A stretch of DNA of 35,479 nucleotides from Clostridia bacterium (lineage in GTDB: Bacteria; Bacillota; Clostridia; Oscillospirales; Acutalibacteraceae), in assembly GCA_017455295.1 (NCBI GenBank), contig JAFTBJ010000079.1, forward strand, positions 1 through 35,479, in the 5' to 3' direction. A program made the position numbers and the translations under genes. The notes beneath the pieces were generated by a model. That model saw only the letters and a program-made list of their open reading frames with translations. It had not been told where the DNA came from and made no database searches. Below, one piece after another: positions 1 to 7,111 of this stretch; the first letter of the stretch is position 1, and the number at the start of each line of letters is the position of its first letter.

Positions 1-137
1 CAACCGGTCTGCACGATCTTGACTTCATCCGAAAGCCCTTTTTCCTCGAGCTGCTGTGCAAATAGCTCTTGAAGTTTATGACTACCGGAGGAGGTACAAC
101 CTGTGCCGCCGCAGATCAGAATGTGTGAACGAATCAT
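1..137 (-). CDS. hndC: NADH-binding subunit of bifurcating [FeFe]-hydrogenase (HndC/NuoF-like), N-terminal fragment
   Basis: Only the first 45 codons are in the window; the gene runs off the left edge. The start ATG follows a GGGAGGGAGAAAGC leader 14 bases after hndB. The translated start contains ILICGGTGCTSSGSHKLQEL, the N-terminal thioredoxin-like [2Fe-2S] domain that HndC/HydB proteins carry ahead of the NuoF-type FMN, NADH and 4Fe-4S domains. The family normally passes electrons between NAD(P)H, ferredoxin and the hydrogenase catalytic subunit in a cytoplasmic complex. Its position directly after hndB in a hydrogenase operon supports the call. The diagnostic FMN/NADH motifs lie outside the window, so the assignment rests on this short stretch and on context. 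A catalytic group A hydrogenase gene (hndD/hydA) would be expected just beyond the edge. Confidence 0.8.
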   Translation of the reverse strand, partial: MIRSHILICGGTGCTSSGSHKLQELFAQQLEEKGLSDEVKIVQTG

Positions 138-151
138 GCTTTCTCCCTCCA

Positions 152-520
152 TTAAATATCGGTGCCGCCGATGGTGTATTCGCCAACGACTTGACCGCCT
201 TTGATATGCTTTGCCACGATCTCCTTCGCCTTGTCAGGCGTCAGTTTCACATAGGTCGTCTTTTTGTCGCCTTCAAACACTTCGGCGACCGGCTCATACT
301 GGCAAATACCGATGCACCCGGTTTGAGTGACGGTAGCTTTGCCGGACAGCCCTTCGTTGTTGATCTCTTCGACAAACGCATTGAGAACCGGACGCGCGCC
401 CGCCGCGATGCCGCAGGTCGCCATGCCGACGACGATGCGGATATCTCCGGTACCTTCGCGCAGCACGACTTTGTCCTTCATTCTCTCTTTGATTGCCGCT
501 AACTCTGCCAACGATTTCAT
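152..520 (-). CDS. hndB: Thioredoxin-like [2Fe-2S] ferredoxin subunit HndB
   Basis: This is a 122-residue protein of the thioredoxin-fold ferredoxin family that forms the small HndB subunit of NAD(P)-linked [FeFe]-hydrogenases. The core motifs are ATCGIAAGARPVLNAF near residues 34-49 and TQTGCIGICQYEP further on, giving three cysteines (TCG and GCIGIC). The classical second ligand cysteine is replaced by a residue in the AAGAR loop. The open frame extends 31 codons further upstream, but that extension has no family similarity. The ATG at 520 is preceded by AAAGGATAGAGGAAGCT, so I chose it. The gene lies 44 bases after the GHKL ATPase gene and 14 bases before hndC, in the same operon. It probably relays electrons within the cytoplasmic Hnd complex. 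Confidence 0.85.
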   Translation of the reverse strand: MKSLAELAAIKERMKDKVVLREGTGDIRIVVGMATCGIAAGARPVLNAFVEEINNEGLSGKATVTQTGCIGICQYEPVAEVFEGDKKTTYVKLTPDKAKEIVAKHIKGGQVVGEYTIGGTDI

Positions 521-564
521 AGCTTCCTCTATCCTTTCCTTAAATATTTTTATTGACTGTAAAT

Positions 565-1122
565 TTATGAAACGGATGAAGCGTATTGTTCGTTCAAATA
601 CTCCTCGATCCATTTGATAACTTCATAACTGTCGAGCGGGACATCCTCCCCGAGCACCTCCCGCAGCTGCCGCGTATCCAACGAAACCTCACGCTGCGGC
701 GCTTCGTGCAGAAACAGAAAATCGATGTGCGGCGAACCCATGATGAGGGTGGTCATGGTGGAGACCATGTCGCCGATGGGGGTGAAATCCAGATGGGTCT
801 TGTCAAACGTCGCTGTGACCGTGGTGCCGTGGTCAACGGGATCAGCTTCCGCTGTGCGGGAGGCGATGGCGAACGAGCCGCTCGTCTGCTCCGCCGCCAG
901 CTTGAGAAGCGGCACCCCCATGCCAACCTTGCGGGTGGTGCGGGTGGTATAAAACGGGTCGATCACCCGCTGCACGACCTCCTCACTCATGCCGCAGCCG
1001 TTGTCGCCGATTGTAAGCGTGAGGCCGGTTTCGGTTTCCAAAAGCGTCACCGTGACCAGTGTGGCGCCGGCTTTGATGCCGTTTTCCGCCACATCAAGTA
1101 CGTTCAAAGACAATTCTTTCAA
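565..1122 (-). CDS. Stand-alone GHKL-type ATP-binding protein (histidine-kinase-like ATPase domain)
   Basis: A protein of 185 residues beginning at a TTG codon: LKELSLNVLDVAENGIKAGA. The TTG is preceded by AAAGGGGAG at good spacing and overlaps the PHP gene stop as TTGA, while no ATG exists near the conserved N-terminus. The GHKL ATP-binding boxes are visible: N-box (DVAENGIKAGA, residues 9-19), G1 box DNGCGM, G2 box GMGVPLLK and a final GTTVTATF. There is no dimerisation/phospho-acceptor histidine domain, no sensor and no membrane segment, so it cannot be a complete histidine kinase. About 60 residues after the ATPase are unassigned. Such orphan ATPases recur beside sensory [FeFe]-hydrogenase genes in Clostridia. 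Its role, perhaps phosphotransfer or partner switching in response to the HydS-like protein, is inference. Confidence 0.8.
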   Translation of the reverse strand: MKELSLNVLDVAENGIKAGATLVTVTLLETETGLTLTIGDNGCGMSEEVVQRVIDPFYTTRTTRKVGMGVPLLKLAAEQTSGSFAIASRTAEADPVDHGTTVTATFDKTHLDFTPIGDMVSTMTTLIMGSPHIDFLFLHEAPQREVSLDTRQLREVLGEDVPLDSYEVIKWIEEYLNEQYASSVS

Positions 1123-1859
1123 AGGGTTCTCCCCTTTCTGAGACACTCGAAAAGCGCCGTGCGGATCTCCTCTTCCGATTCGGCTTCCCCGAGCTCGATC
1201 GCACAGCATTTGTCGCGGATATCCCACAGATAGTGCGCGTCGGAACTGGACAGCAGCAGCTTATCCCGCAAGATCGGGTACTTCTCCCGCAACTCGTCGA
1301 ATTTGGCCGGGTCGCGCACCTCCGCACAGCGAAAGGGCGGCGTTTCCGGGAAGGCGCCGAGCACCGCAATCACGCCGTTTGCCTGCCGATCGATGTGCGC
1401 CGGGTAACAAACACCTTGATATTTCGTCACAAGCGACAGGGATTCGTCATAGGTCACCGACGTCGCGTTGGAAAGAAAATGCGGGTCGCGGCCGATCTCG
1501 TTGTCGTCGCCGTCGACGATGATTTGATCGCCGAAAATGTTGACGCGATTTTCAATCAGCATCCGGCGCGGCTGCAGATCCGCGTCAAACGCCATCGCCG
1601 CTTCCACCGTTTCAAACAGGCAGACCACGTGGATATCCTCCGCGGTGGTCAGTTCCATCCCGGCGACGGGGACAATCCCCTGCCGCGCGGCGGCTTCAAA
1701 AAACGCCGGGCAGTTTTTGGCGCTGTTGTGATCGGTCACCGCCATGATCTGCAATCCCGACAGCTTGCCCATCCCCGCGATGTTGTTCGGCGTCATGTCG
1801 TTATCCGCACAGGGGGACAGGCAGGAATGCAGGTGCAGATCGTAATAAAACTCGCTCAT
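1119..1859 (-). CDS. PHP-domain metal-dependent phosphoesterase
   Basis: This 246-residue protein opens with the PHP signature: YYDLHLHSCLSPC at residues 5-17, then AVTDHNSAKN around residue 40. An internal AGMELTT (metal-ligand glutamate), a CYPAHIDR histidine and a SSDAHYLWD aspartate/histidine pair follow. These are the metal ligands of a trinuclear-metal phosphoesterase. The family hydrolyses phosphate esters or nucleotides; the substrate cannot be read from sequence. The start ATG overlaps the preceding DRTGG gene stop (ATGA), and its own stop overlaps the TTG start of the GHKL ATPase, so the three genes are translationally linked. Its place inside the hydrogenase operon suggests it makes or destroys a signalling phosphate compound, which is inference. 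Confidence 0.85.
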   Translation of the reverse strand: MSEFYYDLHLHSCLSPCADNDMTPNNIAGMGKLSGLQIMAVTDHNSAKNCPAFFEAAARQGIVPVAGMELTTAEDIHVVCLFETVEAAMAFDADLQPRRMLIENRVNIFGDQIIVDGDDNEIGRDPHFLSNATSVTYDESLSLVTKYQGVCYPAHIDRQANGVIAVLGAFPETPPFRCAEVRDPAKFDELREKYPILRDKLLLSSSDAHYLWDIRDKCCAIELGEAESEEEIRTALFECLRKGRTL

Positions 1860-2197
1860 AGGCTCGCCTTGCGCAGCGCATCCGAAAGCGCAACTGCCAG
1901 ATCATAGGAAGACAACGGCGAGCGCAGCAGATTGATGTCGCGGGCATTCGCTGTATCGATGACCGCCTGATCCGGCATCACGTCTTCGGCAAGCAGCACA
2001 CACGCCACGTCCGAGAGCGACGCGACCGCGATGACGTTCATATTGGTCATGATGGTGATCCACGCGTTGTCGGCGCGGGCTCGGCCCATCACCCAGCTAA
2101 GAAGATCGCCCATATAGGCGCCGTTGATCACGCGCTCGCCGTCCGGCAGCGCGACCGGGGTAAGCGACAAGGCTGCCGCCAGCTCCGTCACCGTCAT
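1856..2197 (-). CDS. DRTGG-domain protein (second of two)
   Basis: A small protein of 113 residues, essentially a single DRTGG domain. Recognisable parts are the early loop PDGERVINGAYMGDLLSW, a hydrophobic core NAWITIMTNMNVIAVASL, and the end AEDVMPDQAVIDTANARDI with LLRSPLSSYDLA. The start ATG follows AAGGAGGAACGCCC, a strong ribosome binding site. The stop overlaps the PHP start. DRTGG domains occur in phosphotransacetylase-like and CBS-domain pyrophosphatase proteins, where they may sense a ligand; as free-standing proteins they are typical of clostridial hydrogenase operons. It is distantly related to the protein at 3967-4317 in the same operon. The biochemical role is unknown. Confidence 0.75.
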   Translation of the reverse strand: MTVTELAAALSLTPVALPDGERVINGAYMGDLLSWVMGRARADNAWITIMTNMNVIAVASLSDVACVLLAEDVMPDQAVIDTANARDINLLRSPLSSYDLAVALSDALRKASL

Positions 2198-2213
2198 GGG
2201 CGTTCCTCCTTCG

Positions 2214-3512
2214 TTATTTCACAGGCGGATTTTTCGGCGTCCTCGCCTCTTTTTCCGCACGCATTTGTTCATACATTCGGACGATGCAATCGTCAAGACC
2301 CGTATGCCCACGCACCACGTCTTCGGCCAGCGCCCGGCAGGTCGGCGCCCCGCAGGCGCCGCAGTCCAGACCGGGAAGCTCCTCGGTCAGACGCTGGATC
2401 TCGCTCATCATATGCAGCGATTCGATGATGCTGTCAGACAGGCGGGTGATCGGCTCAAAGGTCGGCCTCTCGCCAAAGAAGAAGGAATCCGGGATGGCCG
2501 TTTTGTCTTCCTCCTCCGGGAAATTCTGCGACACCGGCAGATATCGCCGCAGCGTCTGCAGCCGGGCGCGCGCGATGAACGGGTTTTCCACCGCCATCAC
2601 CCCGCCGACGCAGCCGCCGTCGCAGGCATTGAGCTCGATAAATTCCACTTGGGGCAGCTTGCCGGTCTCGATCTCATCGAGCACATCGATGACGTTCTCG
2701 ATGCCGTCGGCCGACAGATAGCTATCGTTGAAAATGGCGGACGCTTCGCCGCCGGTGGTCGCCCAGCTGACGCCGATCATGCCGGAATGGGACACCGGCG
2801 TCGGGGCTTCTTCCCGCTTCATCACGCCGATGAGGTGCGCATACACATCCTGCATCGACACGACTACATCCACCCGGCTTTGATAGGAGCCAAAGCCCTG
2901 GGTCACATAGCTGACCTTGGCGGGACACGGCGAGATAAAGCACACGCCGATCTCTTCCGGCTTCAGTTCCGGATGCGCTTTCGCGGCGCGCTCTTTGGCA
3001 AGAGACGCGGCGATCTCCATCGGGGGCAGCATCGGGAACACATTTTCATAAAGCGACGGAAACCGCAGGCCAATCAGCCGCACCACCGCCGGGCAAGCCG
3101 AGCTGATGATCGGTTTTTTGACGTCCGGCCGACTGACATACCGTCTTGTATAAGCGGAAACAAGCTCCGCCGCCGCCGCGACTTCGAACACCTCGTCAAA
3201 CCCGATGTCCAGCAGTCCCTGCAACACATAATCGACGTCGTCCAGATTTTCAAATTGTCCGTAAAGCGACGGTGCGGGAAGCGCAATCTTCCACTTGAAC
3301 GCGTCCATCGCTTCGATTTTACTATAGTGAGCCCGTTTGGCCTGATGTGGACACACGCGGATGCACTGACCGCAGTCGATGCAACGGTCGGCATTGATGA
3401 CCGCGTGTTTGTCTTTGATCCGGATCGCTTCGGTCGGGCAATGCGTCACGCAGGTGGTGCACCCGGTGCATTTGGACAGATCCAGGCAAACGGAATGTTC
3501 ATAACTGTTCAT
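2214..3512 (-). CDS. HydS-like putative sensory [FeFe]-hydrogenase (group D type)
   Basis: A 432-residue cytoplasmic iron-sulfur protein. Residues 9-54 hold two 4Fe-4S ferredoxin motifs (CTGCTTCVTHCP and CIDCGQCIRVCP). The hydrogenase H-cluster domain follows, with L1 SSACPAV at 137-143, L2 SPCPAK at 194-199 and L3 NACDGGCVGG at 295-304, so all four cluster cysteines are kept (C140, C196, C297, C301). A C-terminal CGACGAPTCRALAEDVVRG motif adds another 4Fe-4S site. Compared with catalytic enzymes, the proton-relay cysteine before C140 is Ala139, and the L2 Met and Glu and the L3 Met are also replaced. That pattern, without a PAS domain, matches the group D HydS type. The ATG at 3512 has AAAAGGATAGG upstream; a TTG at 3548 overlapping the previous stop is a weaker alternative. 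It probably senses H2 or redox state rather than turning over H2. Confidence 0.85.
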   Translation of the reverse strand: MNSYEHSVCLDLSKCTGCTTCVTHCPTEAIRIKDKHAVINADRCIDCGQCIRVCPHQAKRAHYSKIEAMDAFKWKIALPAPSLYGQFENLDDVDYVLQGLLDIGFDEVFEVAAAAELVSAYTRRYVSRPDVKKPIISSACPAVVRLIGLRFPSLYENVFPMLPPMEIAASLAKERAAKAHPELKPEEIGVCFISPCPAKVSYVTQGFGSYQSRVDVVVSMQDVYAHLIGVMKREEAPTPVSHSGMIGVSWATTGGEASAIFNDSYLSADGIENVIDVLDEIETGKLPQVEFIELNACDGGCVGGVMAVENPFIARARLQTLRRYLPVSQNFPEEEDKTAIPDSFFFGERPTFEPITRLSDSIIESLHMMSEIQRLTEELPGLDCGACGAPTCRALAEDVVRGHTGLDDCIVRMYEQMRAEKEARTPKNPPVK

Positions 3513-3544
3513 CGCGACACCTATCCTTTTTAAAGGAGGTTCGT

Positions 3545-3970
3545 TCAAAAATTCACGCGCATCCGGATGGTCGTACCTTCGCCGACGACCGACTCGATGG
3601 TCATATCGTCGGTGTAGCGTTTCATGTTCGGCAGGCCCATACCGGCGCCAAAGCCGAGCGAACGCACATTATCCGGTGCGGTGGAGAATCCCTCCTGCAT
3701 CGCTTGATCGATGTTGGCGATTCCGGGGCCGTGATCGCTCAAAATGATTTCGATCCCCCGCTCATCCACGATCACATCGGCGTCGCCGCCATTGGCGTGA
3801 ATAACCATATTGATTTCGCCTTCATACATCGCAATAGAGACGCGGCGGATCGTCTCGGCATCCACGCCGAGCTCCCGCAGACTTTTTTTGATCTTGACCG
3901 ACGCCTGACCGGCCGATGTAAAATTCTCGCCGTCGACGTCAAAATGGAAGCGAAGGGCGTTATCACTCAT
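3545..3970 (-). CDS. RsbW/SpoIIAB-like ATP-binding protein
   Basis: This protein has 141 residues and starts at MSDNALRFHFDVDGENF; the ATG overlaps the stop of the upstream DRTGG gene as ATGA. The fold is that of anti-sigma-factor serine kinases: N-box SIAMYEGEINMVIHANGG near residues 47-64, G1 box SDHGPGIANI, and GFGAGMGLPNMKRYTDD as the ATP lid, ending in GTTIRMRVNF. RsbW and SpoIIAB phosphorylate an anti-sigma-factor antagonist on serine. No antagonist (STAS) gene or sigma factor is visible nearby, so the partner must be elsewhere or be one of the operon proteins. It lies just upstream of the HydS-like gene. It differs in sequence from the GHKL ATPase at 565-1122, so it is not a recent duplicate. 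Confidence 0.8.
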   Translation of the reverse strand: MSDNALRFHFDVDGENFTSAGQASVKIKKSLRELGVDAETIRRVSIAMYEGEINMVIHANGGDADVIVDERGIEIILSDHGPGIANIDQAMQEGFSTAPDNVRSLGFGAGMGLPNMKRYTDDMTIESVVGEGTTIRMRVNF

Positions 3971-4317
3971 ACAGCCGCTCCGTTTCCGAGGCCCGCTTGA
4001 TAGAGCCGCCCGCACGCTTCATACATCCGCATATCGGTCGTCATCAGCACGATGCCCTCGTCTTCGGCAAGCGCCAACATATCCGGCGTCGGCCGTTTGG
4101 TCCGCACAAACACAACACAGACCATGTCCATCATCTGCGCCGTACGGATGACCTGCGCGTTGACAAGGCCGGTCAGCAGCACCGCCTGATCTTTGACATA
4201 CGCCAGTACATCGCTCATCATATCGCTGCCGCAGGCGGAATGGACGTCCCGCTCCAGATCCTCGCTGCCGCAAAGCAGTTCGGCGCCGAGAAGCTCTTTG
4301 ATCTGACAAATCTTCAT
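3967..4317 (-). CDS. DRTGG-domain protein (first of two)
   Basis: A 116-residue protein starting MKICQIKELLGAELLCGSED after a GAAAGGAACGACAACCT leader. It is a free-standing DRTGG domain with the pattern HSACGSDMMSDVLAYVKDQA, then LLTGLVNAQVIRTAQMMDM and VVFVRTKRPTPDMLALAEDE. It sits 31 bases after hndA and overlaps the RsbW-like gene by four bases. Proteins of this kind are encoded in hydrogenase loci of many Clostridia, but none has a defined activity known to me. A regulatory, ligand-binding role is the most that can be inferred. The end GRLYQAGLGNGAAV is probably unstructured. Confidence 0.78.
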   Translation of the reverse strand: MKICQIKELLGAELLCGSEDLERDVHSACGSDMMSDVLAYVKDQAVLLTGLVNAQVIRTAQMMDMVCVVFVRTKRPTPDMLALAEDEGIVLMTTDMRMYEACGRLYQAGLGNGAAV

Positions 4318-4348
4318 AGGTTGTCGTTCCTTTCAGCGCCTGTTGCGA

Positions 4349-4846
4349 TTACGCGCCGTATTTTGCCAAAATCTTCGGCACATCTTCCACTGTCAGGCGG
4401 CCATACACATCGTCGTTGACCGTCAAAACAGGAGCCAGACCGCACGCGCCGATGCAGCGGCAGGCCGTCAGCGAGAATTTGCCGTCGGCCGTGCATTCGT
4501 CTGCGCCGATGCCGAGTTTTTCAGACAGCTTGTTGAAGATGTCGCCGCTGCCCTTGACATAGCACGCGGTGCCAAGGCAGACGGAGATGTTGTACTCGCC
4601 TTTCGGAGACAGCGAAAACTGTGCATAGAACGTCGCCACGCCGTACACCTTTTCGACCGGCACGTTCATGCCGTCCGCAATCATTTCCTGCACTTCAAAA
4701 GGCAGATAGCCATAGATCTCCTGAGCATCCTGCATCACGCGCATCAGGCAGCTTGAATCATCTTTATACTTCTCGATGACCGCTTTGAGCTGTTGTTCCT
4801 GCTCCGGTGTACCTTTGAAAGGCAGCGTACTTCTTTTCTTTTGCAT
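4349..4846 (-). CDS. hndA: NuoE-like [2Fe-2S] subunit of bifurcating hydrogenase (HndA/HydC-like)
   Basis: The 165-residue product is a NuoE-type thioredoxin-like [2Fe-2S] protein. The helical N-terminal half contains SCLMRVMQDAQEIYGYLP and VYGVATFYAQFSLSPKG, standard for the family. The cluster ligands are CLGTAC around residues 95-100 and CRCIGACGLAP around 135-145, giving the C-x4-C ... C-x3-C pattern. In bifurcating hydrogenases this subunit carries electrons between the NuoF-like flavin subunit and the catalytic subunit in the cytoplasm. It is the first gene of the operon, 31 bases before the DRTGG gene, and has a strong promoter upstream at 4913-4941. The ATG at 4846 follows TTAAGGGAGGATATGCGAT. 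The unusual point is that six regulatory-looking genes separate it from hndB and hndC. Confidence 0.92.
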   Translation of the reverse strand: MQKKRSTLPFKGTPEQEQQLKAVIEKYKDDSSCLMRVMQDAQEIYGYLPFEVQEMIADGMNVPVEKVYGVATFYAQFSLSPKGEYNISVCLGTACYVKGSGDIFNKLSEKLGIGADECTADGKFSLTACRCIGACGLAPVLTVNDDVYGRLTVEDVPKILAKYGA

Positions 4847-4912
4847 ATCGCATATCCTCCCTTAAAATCGTGCTTTATTTTATAAAATATTACACTATTA
4901 CGCGTATTATAA

Positions 4913-4941
4913 ATTATACAATACTCTGCTTATTTTTGCAA
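4913..4941 (-). promoter_or_regulatory. Sigma-A type promoter of the hydrogenase operon
   Basis: On the minus strand TTGCAA (4936-4941) is separated by 17 bases from TATAAT (4913-4918). The leader to hndA is about 60 bases. The surrounding AT-rich stretch 4847-5030 holds no gene. Confidence 0.8.
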
Positions 4942-5029
4942 TAATAATTTTATATTTTCGCCGTTTTTCCACGAATTGCCGACGAATCGTCCCTGTTTTT
5001 GTCAAAAAATTAACAATTTTATCAAAAAC

Positions 5030-5070
5030 ATACAAAAACGGGCGGATCGCGCCGCAACGCGTCCGTCCGT
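5030..5070 (-). terminator. Probable intrinsic terminator after ruvX
   Basis: On the minus strand ACGGACGGACGCG (5070-5058) can pair, with one mismatch and one bulge, with CGCGATCCGCCCGT around 5051-5038. This is followed by TTTTTGTATGTTTTT. It would end the pyr-ruvX transcript before the hydrogenase promoter. Confidence 0.65.
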
Positions 5071-5100
5071 CAAAATGCTTTTTGGATGGTCTGTTGATGC

Positions 5101-5517
5101 TCAAGAGCCGCGGCGGCGGCGCAGATAATCCTCCAGAATGATGACCGCCGACACGGTGTCGATAATCTGCTTGCGCTTTTTGCCGCGAGTATCGGTTTGA
5201 TTGAGATAGCCGGCCGCCGACACGGTGGTCAGCCGCTCGTCCCACAGGTCGACCGGAAGACCGGTAGCCTCGCTGATCGCCGCCGCCAGTGTCCGCGCAT
5301 GAGCGGCGCTCTCGCCTTCTGTACCATCCATGTTGCGTGGCAGGCCGACCACGATGCCGCCCGCCTTTCGTTCGGCCGCAAGCTTCGCGATGGTCTGCAC
5401 CAGCACGTCGTCCCGCCGCTCGGCGATGGTGCCGACCGGCGACGCGATCAGCTCCATCTCATCGCACACGGCCACGCCGGTGCGCGCTCGTCCGAGATCG
5501 ATCGCCAAGATCACCAT
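5101..5517 (-). CDS. ruvX: Putative pre-16S rRNA nuclease / Holliday junction resolvase-like RuvX (YqgF)
   Basis: The product has 138 residues, the usual length for YqgF/RuvX. The RNase H-like fold is evident from MVILAIDLGRARTGVAVCDE (first acidic strand), IVVGLPRNMDGTEGESA in the middle, and LWDERLTTVSAAGYL with a late D in IIDTVSAVIILEDYL. These supply the conserved acidic residues. The family processes the 5' end of 16S rRNA and was earlier named for Holliday junction resolution. The start is preceded by TGAGGTGATAGATT. It is the last gene of the cluster that starts with pyrC, 11 bases after the histidine phosphatase gene. The run of arginines at the C-terminus (YLRRRRGS) is normal for the family. 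Confidence 0.92.
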   Translation of the reverse strand: MVILAIDLGRARTGVAVCDEMELIASPVGTIAERRDDVLVQTIAKLAAERKAGGIVVGLPRNMDGTEGESAAHARTLAAAISEATGLPVDLWDERLTTVSAAGYLNQTDTRGKKRKQIIDTVSAVIILEDYLRRRRGS

Positions 5518-5528
5518 AATCTATCACC

Positions 5529-6203
5529 TCATTCGAAGGCGCTCGGCGAATCCTTGCGCCACCAGGTTTGTTTTTCCAGCGTCGACGTTTCGCTGTCGAG
5601 GTGTGATGCGTCGTTGAATCCGAGCAAGGTCGGGACGCCGTCCTCGATCGCGATGGTGGTCACCGCGGTATTGTCGCACCACGGCGTATCGCCCAAATGA
5701 ATAATGTCTTGACTTTTTGCCCAGCATAGTGCGTTGCGGATCGCGCAGCCGTGAGAAGCGACCGCGATCGCTTTGCCCTCGTTCGCCGCCGCGATGTCAC
5801 ACAGTGCCTCGCTCATGCGGTCATACACCTGCTGCATCGTCTCGCCGCCGGGCGCTTCAAACAAATGCGGACATTTTGCCCATGCCTCCCCGCTTTCGGG
5901 AAACAGCTTGGGCAGATCCGGCCAGGAATGGCGTTCCCAAAGGCCGCCGTTCAGTTCCATCAGACGGTCGTCAAACGCAATCGGCAGGTGGTGATAGGTA
6001 TTGATGGCTTCCGCCGTCAGCCGCGCACGGCGCAGCGGGCTGCTGACGATCCCGTCGATCGGGATGTCCCGAAACCGCTCGGCGAGCAACTTGAGCTGTG
6101 CGCGGCCGTTGTCGGTGATATCGCTGTCAAAGTGCCCATGAAACTCACGATCGACGTTACCGCGCGCCTCGCAGTGCCGCACCAGATAAATTGTGGTCAC
6201 CAT
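5529..6203 (-). CDS. Histidine phosphatase family protein (phosphoglycerate-mutase-like)
   Basis: A 224-residue cytoplasmic protein with the phosphohistidine motif IYLVRHCEARGN (His10), the REFHGHFDSDITDNG stretch, VSSPLRRARLTAEA (Arg of the phosphate pocket), ELNGGLWERHSW with the catalytic acid, and AVASHGCAIRNAL with the second histidine. In most members the first motif reads RHGE; here the glycine is Cys (RHCEA), a tolerated variant. The family includes phosphoglycerate mutases, alpha-ribazole phosphatases and broad phosphatases; I cannot choose among them. The start codon lies 7 bases inside the end of pyrD and follows AGGAGCGGTGCAGGA, so the gene is co-transcribed with the pyrimidine genes, but no pyrimidine-specific role is known. 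Confidence 0.88.
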   Translation of the reverse strand: MVTTIYLVRHCEARGNVDREFHGHFDSDITDNGRAQLKLLAERFRDIPIDGIVSSPLRRARLTAEAINTYHHLPIAFDDRLMELNGGLWERHSWPDLPKLFPESGEAWAKCPHLFEAPGGETMQQVYDRMSEALCDIAAANEGKAIAVASHGCAIRNALCWAKSQDIIHLGDTPWCDNTAVTTIAIEDGVPTLLGFNDASHLDSETSTLEKQTWWRKDSPSAFE

Positions 6204-7108
6204 TCCTGCACCGCTCCTGTCAGCTCGGTGATCGACGACAGCCTCTGGCTGTCGGCAAACGCCTGCAATCCTTCGATGATCTTGATCGACGCATAGGGGT
6301 CATGGAAGGTGGCCGACCCCACCTGCACCGCCGCCGCACCGGCCAACATCATTTCCACCGCGTCCTCCTCGGTGCTGATGCCGCCCATCCCGATGATCGG
6401 AATGCTCACCGCTTTGTATACATCCCGCACCATCCGCACAGCAACCGGCAACACCGCAGGACCCGACAGCCCACCGATGTTGTTTTTGAGGATCGGGCGA
6501 CGGGTGCGGATGTCGATCCGCATACCGGTGATGGTGTTTATGAGCGACACCGCATCAGCGCCGCCCGCTTCCGCCGCTTTCGCGATCTCCGCGATGCTCG
6601 TCACATTCGGCGTCAGCTTCACCATCAGCGGACATTTACATACCGCGCGCACCGCCGCCGTTATCGCTTCCACGCTTTCGCAGGAGGTGCCGAAGCTCAT
6701 GCCGCCCTCTTTGACGTTCGGGCAGGAGATGTTGAGTTCCACCATATCTACGCCCGCGTCGCTGACCTTTGCGGTCGTCGCGACATAGTCGTCGAGGCTA
6801 TGCCCCGCGACGTTCGCGATCACGGCAACGTCCTGCCGCCGCAGCAGCGGCAGATACCGCTTGATAAAGATATCCACGCCGGGATTTTGCAGGCCGACGC
6901 TGTTGAGCATCCCGGCCGGCGTTTCCGCGATGCGGGGGCCGGGGTTGCCAAGGCGCTCTTCCAGCGTCACCGCTTTGCAGACCACGCCGCCAAGGCGGGA
7001 CGCAGGATAAAATTCATTGTATTCGAGGCCGTAGCCGAACGTTCCCGACGCCGCGATCACGGGGTTTTTGAATTCTACGCCCGCAATATTCACACGCATA
7101 TCCGCCAT
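6197..7108 (-). CDS. pyrD: Dihydroorotate dehydrogenase, catalytic subunit (class 1B)
   Basis: This 303-residue FMN enzyme oxidises dihydroorotate to orotate in UMP synthesis. Visible family motifs include FKNPVIAASGTFGYGLEY near the N-terminus, GNPGPRIAETPAGMLNSVGL, and LNISCPNVKEGG, where the cysteine is the catalytic base of class 1 enzymes. Further on are VKLTPNVTSI, NTITGMRID, GGLSGPAVLPVAVRMV and the phosphate-binding GMGGIST and GAAAVQVGSA. It sits right after pyrK, which marks it as the NAD-dependent 1B type working as a PyrD2K2 complex. The start ATG follows GGGAGGGCTGAGAC; a second ATG three codons later is possible but less well spaced. Confidence 0.96.
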   Translation of the reverse strand: MADMRVNIAGVEFKNPVIAASGTFGYGLEYNEFYPASRLGGVVCKAVTLEERLGNPGPRIAETPAGMLNSVGLQNPGVDIFIKRYLPLLRRQDVAVIANVAGHSLDDYVATTAKVSDAGVDMVELNISCPNVKEGGMSFGTSCESVEAITAAVRAVCKCPLMVKLTPNVTSIAEIAKAAEAGGADAVSLINTITGMRIDIRTRRPILKNNIGGLSGPAVLPVAVRMVRDVYKAVSIPIIGMGGISTEEDAVEMMLAGAAAVQVGSATFHDPYASIKIIEGLQAFADSQRLSSITELTGAVQEW

Positions 7109-7111
7109 GTC

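Noticed and set aside
152-520. Loss of the fourth cluster cysteine in HndB as a defect.
   Set aside because: From memory, clostridial relatives show the same TCGIAAGAR loop, so this is probably a family trait and not a mutation.
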